NCBI GenBank assembly: GCA_011800155.1
Contig: CM022370.1
Coordinates: forward strand, 3,162,001 to 3,226,000
Reading direction: 5' to 3'
Length of the DNA: 64,000 nt
Source of the DNA: Flammulina velutipes
Taxonomy: Eukaryota > Basidiomycota > Agaricomycetes > Agaricales > Physalacriaceae
Of the stretch, positions 10,069 to 21,082 are shown piece by piece. Both the position numbers and the translations under genes were made by a program. The notes beneath the pieces were generated by a model. It worked only from the letters and a program-made list of their open reading frames with translations, had not been told where the DNA came from and made no database searches. Every line of letters begins with the position of its first letter. Positions within the stretch are counted from its first letter, which is position 1.

Positions 10069-13000
10069 ATGGCGGCTATTAACGCCTTCATAGCAAAGCA
10101 TGCAAAAGCGATGTTCAGAAACAAACGGACTGTGAAAACGTGGCTGAGATGTTGCATAACCCTGGCTGTTTCCTTGATTTTCCTAGTCGCGACAGACCTC
10201 ACGAATTTACTGGGCCAGGCCGCGTTCTTCACTGCGTATGGGCCTTTCTTTACCTTCTCAAAGACTTGTATTGAACCCTCTTCATTTCACAGTATTCTAT
10301 CCGTGATGTTGACACCCTCCCTCGCTCTGACTGTGTTCATTCTAGCGTCAGCGACCCTCGTTATCGGTAAGTAGAATCATTGTGAACGTGCATAGCTCTC
10401 ATCTATGCAACAGGCATGTGTCTGGGATGGGCGTGGGGCATCGCTGCCATAGCGGCAGCCAATTCGGTCCGTGATCAGGCGCGTCTTCAACAGCAAATAC
10501 AAGAAGTACAAGCATCGTACGCCATTCCATCTGCAGATCATATCTACTTTCAGAATGCTGAAATCTATCCAGGTTTGTCGATGGAATTCCTGTAGCCTTC
10601 CAGTACCAGTCTGCTATCTTCCACGGTAAATTTTTGGACACTAGGTAAGCCACGTTCAATGCTCGTTAGTCCAGCATTAACGCCATTTTACAGGTCGTCT
10701 GTTGTCTTCGGCGTGTTCTTGTTTATTGGCACATTTTTTCTTGCTACTGTCTCTGCGTATAGGCCGAAACTCGCGCTCCTCACGATTTTCGCCACAATCA
10801 TACTTGATGTGCAATGTTCCTATTCGCCAAGTACGATCATCGCTAATGTGGTAGTATATTCATTTTGACCTTCGGCTCTAGGTTTCCCCACTCCGAACTA
10901 CACGATCGCACGAATGATTCTCATTCCTTCGGGCTTCTATTTGGCGGTTGCCGTCGGTGCGCTTCTGCTCATATTCCCGGAGTCGCTGAATCATGTTTGG
11001 CTGTAAGTTGTTCTCTTATATGCTAATGCCGTTCCACTCATGTCTCTCAGGACTATGTTGGGCGATGTCGTCCTCAAGGTAGATATCATTTCCACCACAG
11101 CCAACCCCGCCATATCATCTCATACCCGATTCGTAGCCTGTCAGCGACATTCTTAGCATCCAGGCCGAATCCCTTGCAGTTGACCCCACCAACAAGTCTG
11201 TTCTGGAAGATCTTGTGAAACGTGGGGACATTACCAGACAAATGCTCATCGCTGGATTCCAAGGACTTGAGGGCCAAATAGCGCTTGTCGGCTTGGAGTT
11301 TTCTGTCGGCAGGCTCAGCGCCGCCGATCTGTCCGAAATCAACAAACTGCTGAAATCGCTTACCATCAGATCATCGTGAGTTCTTCAGACATGCAATCTA
11401 ATCATAATTTGGGTTCTCATATATCGACAGTGGCCTCCTTACCTTCCAATCCACCGTCAACGACATGCTTGCAGCGCATGCAAAGGATGACTCCGAATCA
11501 CTCCAGAAAAACCGAAACACCACATTGCGACGGTCGCTGAAGGAGCGAGAAGCGAAGCATGGACATGGCCTTTCGGATCTTATGCCTGTCCTATCTGTTT
11601 CTGCTGCACCACTGCTAGAAGCCTGCACGACCATGATGCAGACTGTGGATTCGTGGGTAACGGATTGCAACAGCGGACGATGGACATGGCTGGTCTCCAA
11701 ACCTTCATTGCAGCACATCGAAGATAGACACGAAGCTATCGTAGATGCATTGCAAATCTTGAGACAAGCATCGATGCAGTTTCGGGATGCGGAAAGGGTG
11801 AAGTTGATCAAGCCATTCGAAAAGTGCTTCGATCCCACGACAGGTCGACCACTGGGATCTGCTGCTCGTAAGGAAGGTGCAGGGGGACATCCGGATTTCT
11901 CAGTGAGGTACGCTTGGAGGAGACAACGAATGAGATACACTGGCTCATTGACATTTCATTATAGATCTCTGTTTGTTTGCTTTGTATTCTGCGATACGCT
12001 GGAGGCATTCGCTGAAACCTTGCTCAATTTGGGAATGGTCATTGAAAGGATCGACAGTAAACGCCCGAAACCGCGAGTATGGATGCCCATTGGGATTGGA
12101 AGTATCGGTGGAAAGGTCAAGGGAACACAAGGAGGTCTGGCCACAAATTCTGATGTATCGCCCTTCGCTATGGGTGCGCCGACGAATCCGTATAAGTTTG
12201 ATAACGTCGGGGACGTTCCAGGGGAGAGCCAGGAAACTTTGAAAAATGGCGATCTCGAGGAAGGATTGTCGATCAATCGTGAGTCTGTCTCTTATGAGTT
12301 GTCATTAGCTTATGACTGTATAGGAAGAGATCCGGATGCTCTCCCACCGCATACTGCCAGTGGCCGTCTGGCCTTGAAGTTGGCTGCAGTCGTTCGCTTC
12401 CTCAGGTCCCACGAGGGTATCTTTGCTCTCCGCTACGCCGTTGTTTCCATCGCACTGTGGATACCGACTGTGTGCGCCTCTAGCGCATGGTTCACATATA
12501 CCAATCGTGGCTTATGGGCTTTAATCATGGCCCAAGTCAGTGAACGTCTTGGATGTCACGAAGCTGCTGACAATACTTTTCCAGACCGGTCTTTCAGTAT
12601 TTGCGGGTGATCAGGTAATGTTATCCAACCATGTTATTATTTCCTTTTTCATAGAAGTTGTTAGATCTTCAGTTTCGTCGTAAGATTGACGGGAACGATC
12701 ATTGGCTTGCTTGGTACGCAACCTCACTGATACTACCTGGATATCCAATAACTTGCTATAGTTGGTGTTGTATGTTGGTACATCGGAGCCGGAAATGGTA
12801 ATGGCAATCCCTATGGTATTGCCATTGCAACGGTACGTGTCATCCTCTACAAGGGATTTTATTCTCAATTTCTCTGTAGACCTTCTTCACCTCCCCGTTC
12901 CTTTTGTTCAGCATTACCAATACATCCCCCGCGCTACGTCCATTCTGGACGATGATCTCGGTTACAAGTGTTTTCGGTAAAGCTATCCTTTGGACTGGTT

Positions 13001-14560
13001 CGACGAAAAACTGACTCCTTTCTTAGTTGTTGGCTACAGTTGGGTGGACAGTCATCTTCCAGTTTTGGGAAGCCCAGGTGTTGGAATCGACATAGCTTGG
13101 AAGCGAGCGTGAGTTACTACGTATCACGTCAGACGCGCCCTTCCTAACCAAGTTCAGCCTTCTTATCATCATAGGATTCACTGCCGGGGTAAGTCTGATG
13201 CTCGAGGTTCATCGTTCAAAAGCTCACCTACTTGTGCAGTTTATCGTAATGGTTATACCCAGTATGACTTCCTCGCGTGTCTTTGTCCGCAAGTCTCTCG
13301 CTGCAGTGTTAGATGAGCTCGCACATATCCTAGCCGCCGAGGTGGAAGCCTTCCTCGCTGAAGAGAGGAGAGCAAGGGATGGGTATTACGAGAAGGTGGA
13401 AATCAAGATGGACGGCGGGGAAGGTGCGGAGTTGTCTCCTAAGGAACGACGAATGCGAAAGTTCACGCCCAAGATGTTGGCGGTTGCGGTAAGCCAAAGT
13501 CCGAACTCGATGGTTATCCTCCTGATTATCAGAGTAGACGCGTTTACAAGAGATCCAGCCATCTTTGCAGAGTGCGACTTGGGAGCCGCAAGTTAGGTAA
13601 GTGATAGCAATCAGCTTTGGGTTGGTGGAGAACTAAAGGAAGCAGAGGGAAGTGGCCTGCAGCCAAGTACCAGGCTTTGCATAACAAGACGTAAGTCCAA
13701 GCGCTAATCGTCTTCGACATACTTTGACTTGAAACATGCCAGCCGTCACATTCTTTCCTCGTTGACGCTCCTCGTTGGCGCATTCTCCCGGTTGGATACT
13801 AAATGGTGTAGTATCCTTGTCCATCACGTAAGTTATACCTGTTGCATAACCTGAACAACGCATTGACACCCGTCCAGACCCCGTTTCTCAATCCAAACTT
13901 TGTGAGCTGTCCTTCATTCGCTTCACCTAACCTTCGTCTGACCAAAAATGAAGTTAGCTGATGTGTTCATGCACGTATCGATCTTGTCTAGCGCGCTGGC
14001 GAACGGGACGCCACTACCACCTACGGTTCCAAGCTTGAGGGAGAGACTTCTGTACCACGAGGCTCATTTGAAGCGACGAGATCAGCAGACGCAAAATGGC
14101 AGCGAAGTTGCCAAAGGATCGCACGATGTCAATGATGGCGCCAGCGAAACGACGGATGATAGTGCCGCCCCCGGCAAAGTGGATGGATCTACGATTGGGT
14201 TCAAGGAGCTGTCGCTGGATATCCTTCTGGTAAGTTTGGTCAAGAAATCAATGCATTTGACTAACTATTTTCTCTAACAGGACCCTCAGCTACCGCCACA
14301 CTCCACTGGTAAGTTATCATCTAATGTATGAACCAGACTGCTGACCTTTGGCCAGCATTGATTGCACTATCGAACACGATAACGGCGAGTACTTTCGGTA
14401 TATTATTTGTGAAGTACCATGGCTAACTTGCTTGTAGTTGTTGGATGAGGTTTCAGCTCTTGTGAAGGACCTTTGCGGAGAGACGAACTTCCCCAGTTTG
14501 GACATGTTGCATCGCCATTGGCTGACAGTGGAGGAGGAGGCGAAGGAGAGAGAAGCATAA
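10069..14560 (+). CDS. FUSC / aromatic-acid-exporter-like membrane protein (DUF2421/BFR-related)
   Basis: This long multi-exon gene encodes a membrane protein with two sets of hydrophobic segments separated by a large hydrophilic loop. The first set includes WLRCCITLAVSLIFLVA, ILSVMLTPSLALTVFILAS, MCLGWAWGIAAIAA, VVFGVFLFIGTFFLATV and MILIPSGFYLAVAVGALLL. The loop has LEDLVKRGDITRQ and an acidic/basic helical stretch. The second set has LRYAVVSIALWIPTVC, a spliced FVVRLTGTIIGLL-VGVVCWYIGAGNGNGNPYG and IIIGFTAGFIVMVIPS. This two-half layout and the GNGNPYG signature are typical of fungal FUSC/aluminium-activated-malate-like transporters, thought to export organic or aromatic acids; the substrate here is unknown. 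The C-terminal cytosolic part runs to TAA 14558-14560. The first ATG after the upstream gene is at 10069; a short earlier exon cannot be excluded. It lies 200 bases downstream of the previous gene on the same strand. Confidence 0.75.
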
Positions 14561-14787
14561 ACATCCTCGCTCAGTATACTATAATTCAAGCCATGTATAA
14601 TTGTTGTCTTAAGTCACATAATATGTTTACCACTACTCGATGGAAGTTACGCAACATGACAAGTACGACAGAAAGCCAACCAAAATGCTACAATATTACA
14701 ATCCCTCCCTACTAAAATACAAGCATTGTACTTACAATTTGTCATCTACGTTTGCGATAAATAGCCACATATCCACCTCACATCTCC

Positions 14788-17700
14788 TCACTTGCGTTTG
14801 CTCCGTTTGCTACTCTTACCACTCTTAGTCTTCGTCATTGCTGAGGCACCAACACCAGCCCCCCTCTCCCTCTCTTCCTTCATCTTCCTATCCATCTCCT
14901 CCTGCTCCTCATCCAAAAGTCCAACTGCAGAGATATGATCATACATCTCCACCTCCTCAATAGCCCTCTTATCTTCCACCCCCCATCCATCATTCCACAC
15001 CTCATCGTTTACGGGCATCCCCCCTCTATCCTCTTCAGGATCCATGTCCATGCTCGTCGCAGGCGTCGAAACATCCTCGTCAGACCGGCTCCCACTCAAC
15101 ACAATCCCATCATCACTTGCAGCAGCCTGCGGGCCAGGCGCGAAATCTTCATCGTCCTCGTCAAACTCCAACGGGACAGACATGCTCATCCCGCTGTCCC
15201 AGCCCGAACTGCTCGTCCGTCGTCCCTTCCGCCTCGGCACCATCATCTCCCTTCTCAACCTCCCGAAGCTCTCGCTCACCCCTCTTATGGGTATCGACGC
15301 CATCCTCGCATGGCCATGGCCATTCGGTAACATAGGCAGCACCGTCCCAACCTTCGAACGGTCCGCGAACCCTTCAGATTGCAACAGCGCCGAAGCAAGC
15401 GGTTCATCAAACGACAAGTCACGGCGCGAGACTGGAGATCCTTCAACGAACGACTCGCTCCCGCCGTGGCTCGCGGTGTACGCGCTCACCTGCACCTGTC
15501 TCCGCACCTCAATCTTAGTCCCCACAACGTCGAATTGGTATCGCCTAATCAAGGCGTGATAATCCTCACCCAAGGTGTGGAACGAAAACTGATGTGAGAG
15601 ATACACAGACCTAGGCAAGATCTTGTGCGACGTTGAGCTCGTCTCGAGCTCGGCTTCAGACAAGAATGTTGTCTTTGAGGCGTCGCTGGTCCGCGTATCT
15701 TCTGGACGTATTCCCTTCTTCACGTCTACCCAATCTCGTCGTCTCTTCAGATCCCAGGTCGCAACAACAGTGTCCTTGACGGCCACAAGTTGGCCTTCTG
15801 TCTTTCCTTCTCCGCCACCAGCTGCCAAATCCGGCGACATCCCGCTGCCTGACATTCTCCTTGTACGGTCATGAGGCGAGGACCCGCTACGACCAAGTCC
15901 CAGCCCCAGCGGGAGAGACACGCTCGTCATACCGCTTGGAGCTGACAGATGATCCCTATAGTCATTCCTCGTCGGCCCAGCTGACAGAATCCATCTACGC
16001 AGCTGCAAAAGGCCATCCACGGGATCAAAAACGACCATGTCCTGGAAGTTCGTCAAGGGTTGCTGTATCTGGGTATGCGCCTGAGAGTGTCGTGGTGATC
16101 CAGGCGAGGAAGGGGACGAGGAAGGGATGGGTATCAGTGCAGGCGCTGGGCTACCGACAGGCAAGAGTGCCGGAGGGAGAGCCTGTGAGTCCAAAAACCG
16201 GAAAGTCGGAGGGAGAGACGGCGGAGGAGTGCTGAGTCCGTGTCCATTACTGTGGCTGTGATGCGAGGTGGGCCGTAGGCGAATGATAGGCGTCACGTCC
16301 ACGGAAGTCGACTGCTGAACTCAAAGGTCAGAACGGAAATGAAAGACAACACGCAACCTCACCAGTTCTTGAGAATTGATGACACGACCGGAAAGGTGAC
16401 TGTCCAAATCTGGTGGTCCGCCATACGGATTGACCGCAAAGACGTGTATAGTCTTTTTGCGCGTGCAAATGGCAATCCACCTCCCGTCGTTGGACCACTC
16501 GACGCTTTCAATAACAGCCGAGGTCCGTCCGCGGTGCAAGTCGTATACATGTAGGTCCTCGGATGGCGGTCCACCTGGCACAGGCTGCAGCTGATGGACC
16601 CGAGCCACCTGACCCTCGCGAGCGATGGATAGCACGGAGCATCCATCTGGAGAAAATGTTAGAGTAGACAGCGGTGAGTACTTGGAGGCCATGAAGGAGG
16701 CCACCGTCGCTTTCGATCGTAAGTCGATTACTGTGACGTAGTACCCTGTTTCACTGATCGTTTGTTGTTCCTCAGTAGGCGTATACAAGTTGTCAGAGCT
16801 GGAGGCAGCAGCAGGTGCGCTGCGAGAGAAGAAGCGCCCGGCTGTGACTGGAGTAGTGGCGTCGCCACCAAGACTACTAACAGCTGCAGACAGGGCAAGG
16901 CCCCCTAAGGTCCTCATGCCACTAATCATGGATTTGGCTGTGGATGTGATAGGCTTCGCGGGACTAGCCACAGGATTGGCGAGGGAAGAGATCTGGGGTG
17001 GCGGCACGGATGCGTAGGCAAGAAGACGGCGCGAAAGGGTGAAGATGGAGTGTGGCGGTATGGTACCTTCTGTGAATGGAACGAGTGACGCTGAAACGAC
17101 TGTATGAATGATTGAGAACGTGGGTGAAGCAAGGACTTGGAGAGTAGGTGGGTTCGTAGTTGACTAGAGAGAGTCAGTAAGCGCGTAACGGGCCAGTCTG
17201 GACGACGTACTATTACAATGAATTCGTGATTTGCTGTGAAGGTATATGCCGGAGTGGAGAGTGGAATCCGTTTAATTATGTCGTGTGATGCAAGAGAATA
17301 TACGAGAAAGTTGAATTCGGAGGTGAGGATTCCGAGAGCGTTGTGACCTGGTAGGACGGCTGCAAAGGTGGCAACGTCGGGAAACTCGTTGAGGTTGAGG
17401 ACCTCGACGACCGACCCGAGATTTGTGCAGTCCCAGACCTGGAGGCCGGATGAATATCCAAGGATAAGGAGTCGGCGCGCCTGTAGAGCATCCCACCTCG
17501 CCCAAAGGATCGAGTCTGCGCCTGTGGTACTCCTGTGCATTGCCTGAGCCAGCCCAGACGGCGGTGCGTCGTCAAAGAGGCCTAGCGAAGACAGCGAGGT
17601 CGACGTTATGAATGGGCGTGAGACGGTTGGAGGTGAAGGGGCTGCGGCTGGGATTGGGATGCTTGAAGGGACGTAGTTTCGCACTGTCCGCGAGAACGAC

Positions 17701-17870
17701 TCGAGCATCGTCGGTTCTCTGGCAAATACGGGGGACCTGGTATGTCCTGGCCTCTCGTCTCCATCGTGTCCGTCGTCAGCGTCAAGCTGTGGCTGCCCGT
17801 CATAAGATACATTGTTGGTTTGTTGATAAATAGTGTTCTTGCGTCCATTTCGATTAGATTTGACTGGCAT
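14788..17870 (-). CDS. BCAS3-like WD40-domain protein
   Basis: Three main exons encode roughly 1,000 residues. After a hydrophilic N-terminus (MPVKSNRNGRKN) come beta-propeller blades: DSILWARWDALQARRLLILG, GLQVWDC, ILTSEFNFLVYSLAS, VTVIDLRSKATVASFMAS, STLTFSPDGCSVLSIAREG and VIESVEWSNDGRWIAICT followed by KTIHVFAV. Then comes a low-complexity Ser/Pro-rich section, WDLKRRRDWV, and the segment ILPRSVYLSHQFSFHTLGED, characteristic of the BCAS3 domain that follows the propeller. The C-terminal 150 residues are acidic and end in a Lys/Arg/Ser-rich tail. In animals and fungi BCAS3 relatives bind phosphoinositides or the autophagosome formation site and the cytoskeleton; the role in this fungus is inferred only. 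Start ATG is at 17868-17870 and the stop ends at 14788. Introns lie near 17164-17215 and 16314-16365. Confidence 0.7.
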
Positions 17871-19399
17871 TAATAAGTAGATGAAAGGTAGAGATGAAAG
17901 AGCAGCCTTGTAAATGAATCCAAGGCCAGAAGTGTTGTTGGTGAGACTGTCAGTGTGTGGTGGCAGTCACTAAGAACGGGCCTATCTCGATGACTCCCTT
18001 ATTAGGAACATGTGACCATATCCCAGTATAGCAATGACTGAGCGGTCCCCAAATTGAACCAGTACAGTGACATATGCTATGATGAGATGGCAAGTAACAG
18101 AACGAAGAAGAATACTTCGGTAGTATCGCGGCAGAGCCCGTGCTGTTTTTTTCAGCTGGGCGTAATACTCAGAAGAAACGAGCAGCAAATCATCATCCGT
18201 CATGTCTTTACCAGATGGTGGCGTCAAATGACGACTTGGACTAAAGGATGAGGGACCCACCGGCATCGCTGTCATGATAACGATTGCAGGTTCTGAGGGC
18301 CATCCGCATGGAAAACTGTATCGGGGTTAAAAGCAAGTGTGGTTTCTGATGGGTGGACCTCGTCGGCATTTGAGGAAGCAAAGGTGATAAGAAACCAGAA
18401 GAAACTCCGTCACTTCGCTGGAGAACGACTCTTTCTATAATTGGGACAGGTCTCGTTATGTATCCTTAGTGTGGCTCAAGCTTCAATTTTTCTATAGGAG
18501 GTGAGAGGATCTGAGAGGATGCTCTTCCAATCCACGATAAAGGTGATCAAGATTGATGAAGATCTATTTTACAGCCTCATATCTTGGGAACGACGTCCGG
18601 TAAAATTCTGAGGCTCTCAGTATCGAAAGAAGATACGTATATAATGGCAGTATACCAATAATTTGAGGATCCAAGGTACGGATAAGTTATGTAGACACTT
18701 GTAGGCAGTACTCATTGAATGCGTCTCAGCGTGACAGACCCTGAAAACGATCGACAAACAGCTTAACATGTAATTCCCCCACTCATCGTCTCTGTATAAA
18801 ATCCCACTGTCTGTGTAATAAATTCCTACTCTATATTTTGTTGACATCTGCCACTATTCTCAGAGTGAAATATGAGTTATTTCTGCCGTTGTCGAAGATT
18901 TTATCCAGTCGGTAAATTGTGACAGTGTGACCAGGCTGCGCTCGAAGCACCTTTCAGTGTCCACATACCTCATCCGCACCTGGGCTTCTCAAATTAGGTG
19001 TTCAGTAAGCTTATATACATATATTCTATCGGTACTGAGACTCCTAGAATTTTAGCGGTCGTTGTTCCCAAGATATAAAGCTGTAAACATGCTTCATCGA
19101 TTCTTGATCACCTTCACCGGCATCCTCTTTTCAGTTTCCTTAGGTCGATACCAGCATTCGTTGAGGCAGCGTTAATACATCGAGGTGCATGACATGTGAA
19201 TGATAGAAAGTCAACAACAGTGGAACCAATCTTCGAGTTTATACATCCTCAAACTTCGCATCGTTGGCGGCCAATAAAGGGAATGGAATTGTATACCTAC
19301 ATCCCGGAGGATGGTTTTGCTGAGAAATTATTCCACGTCCACCAAGGGTTATGGTAACGGTTCTCCAATTATATTCCCAAAATCTATAAACACTTGGTG
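17871..19399. other. Gene-free interval with a long inverted repeat
   Basis: No convincing gene is seen between the BCAS3-like start and the methyltransferase stop. A minus-strand frame of 97 codons (17982-18275) has no recognisable features. The right half is dominated by the inverted repeat described separately at 18514-19127. Confidence 0.5.
18514..19127. repeat. Long imperfect inverted repeat (two arms of about 210-220 bases)
   Basis: The left arm (about 18514-18735) matches the reverse complement of the right arm (about 18919-19127) over its whole length by eye, with small indels. Shared blocks in order are gaggatgc, aaggtgatcaaga, ttttacag versus tttacag, atatcttgggaac, taaaattct, tctcagta, gtatata, aatttgag, ggtacggat versus ggtgcggat, and tatgtagacact versus tatgtggacact. 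About 180 bases separate the arms. Transcribed RNA would form an extended hairpin. No transposase or flanking target-site duplication was identified. Confidence 0.65.
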
Positions 19400-20984
19400 C
19401 TACTTGCGCTTAAAAAGGTAGTGCCCAACACCCCATCTGTGAACGTGTCAGTAAGATGGAATCCAATTTTAGCGTCGACACGACTTACTGCTGACCGTTG
19501 TCCATATTGAAAAGCTCAGAGCAGGCTAGGTAGAACACTCTGAACCTATATCATCCGTGAGCCGGGATAAGATGACAGGCAGCTCGAAGCCACTAACCGG
19601 TAAAAGGCCTTGACAGCCTCCGTAGGATCTTGTCCTTTGGCGATCGCATCGTCACGCAACTCCTTGAGTCCCGCTATCCAACCAGTCAGTCGAACGTCTT
19701 TTATTGGAGAATGTCCCCACATTTCGCGTTCTTATCCTGGAGCTTTAGCCAATCTTCCAAGGTCCGAGAATAGTGTGTCCCCGATAGGTACCAGCTGCGA
19801 ACAAGCGTCAAGTCGGATTGGAAGTAGAGCTATGCAATCGAGTTCAGGCATTGCATGTCAAGATATATATGTAGCTTACCAAAAGATCGTGCGAAGGCAT
19901 AGTCCCGCCCGAAAAGAAGTTGCGAGCCATCCACCCGTCGCCTTCCTCAAAATGATAGGGAGTAATGCGGTGGCAGAAAATATGGATGAAGAGTAGAGCA
20001 TCCTCGGGATTTTCCTCTGTCGTGGGCCGCAGCCATGTGGATACTTTCTTGAGCAAGATCTCATAGTTCTTCATATGTTCGAACATTTCGATAGACAGAA
20101 TACGGTCAAAGCTGAGGAGGAGGATAAACGAGATGCAGGCGCGCTCTAGGTCTAGCTTACTGTTGTGATCCGTTGAAGTCAAAGGTATTGACGTCTGCGG
20201 TTATAATCTACGGTGTATGATTAATGGGAGGTGACAGGCGAGCGGGGAGAACTAACTTGGACATTCGTCAGTTCACGGGCTTTGGCAGTGGCTTCAATGT
20301 ACGTCTTTTGGGTCGTAGAGTTGGACAATCCGGTTATCTTGGAGTTGGGGTATTTCTTGAGTTTAAAGTGAGCAATGGAATGATGCAAAATGGATCTGGA
20401 ACGTACACTGGCCAGATACAAACTCAAGCTTCCCCAGCCTGGACGCAATGTCAGGAATAAAAGTATGGGTAATACATAAGATCAACTCACCACATCCCAA
20501 GTCCATGATTGCAAGGCCGTCGCGCAGCTTGGCCTTTTCGCAGTATGACTCAAACATGAGGACTTCAGCCTCTGCAAGAGTCTCTTTTCCCGTCGGGTAC
20601 AGACACGAAGAGTACTTTGCGCATGGCCCCAGCGTAGACAACATGAACTTGGTGGATACCTGTAGAATGGTTACGCGTCATGTATAATTGTTGGTAGGGC
20701 ACTGACCTCGTAGTGCTGTTCGTTGGCCTTTTCTGGTACGTCCGCGATAGTTGTTCTGGCGCGCACGCCCTCGATCCATTCCATTTTAGCAGCATGGTTG
20801 GCTTCGAACGACCCCAAGTCTATCTCGCGGAGACGTTGCCTGCAAAGAGCTCTAATGGCCCGTCTGAGGACAAAGTCGGGAACCAAGCCCTGCGTCAAAT
20901 GTTAGCCTATTCCTCACTGGTAACCGTGTGGCGCACCTTGTCGAGCAAGTCGTATCCTACTTCGAGCACGGCGTCGGGAATCAT
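19400..20984 (-). CDS. SAM-dependent methyltransferase, cyclopropane-fatty-acid-synthase / coclaurine N-methyltransferase type
   Basis: The spliced protein starts MIPDAVLEVGYDLLDK at ATG 20984 and continues with GLVPDFVLRRAIRALC. The class I methyltransferase core follows: HYEVSTKFMLSTLGP and KYSSCLYPTG, then motif I as IMDLGCGWGSLSLYLAS (its GCG and WGS halves come from adjacent exons), then YPNSKITGLSNSTTQK, ADVNTFD-type text, and DRILSIEMFEHMKNYE as the post-motif that binds the adenine end. Later blocks are IHIFCHRITPYHFEEGDGWM and FFSGGTMPSHDLL, typical of the CFA-synthase/coclaurine NMT family. The end is WGVGHYLFKRK with TAG at 19400-19402. The enzyme transfers a methyl group from SAM; the acceptor (lipid or amine) cannot be told from sequence. 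Members in agarics are usually of this length with many introns. The gene is convergent with nothing on its left and divergent from the MDM31-like gene on its right. Confidence 0.8.
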
Positions 20985-21082
20985 CGTAGTGAGGGGAAGA
21001 AAAGGAGGAAATCATCGTGGAAGCGTAATGGAAGGGTGACATCACGATTAGTGCCCTTCATCATTGACGACCACGACGGACT

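Noticed and set aside
17982..18275. Minus-strand frame of 97 codons upstream of the BCAS3-like gene
   Set aside because: It could be a short gene, but there is no signal peptide, family pattern or splice continuation.
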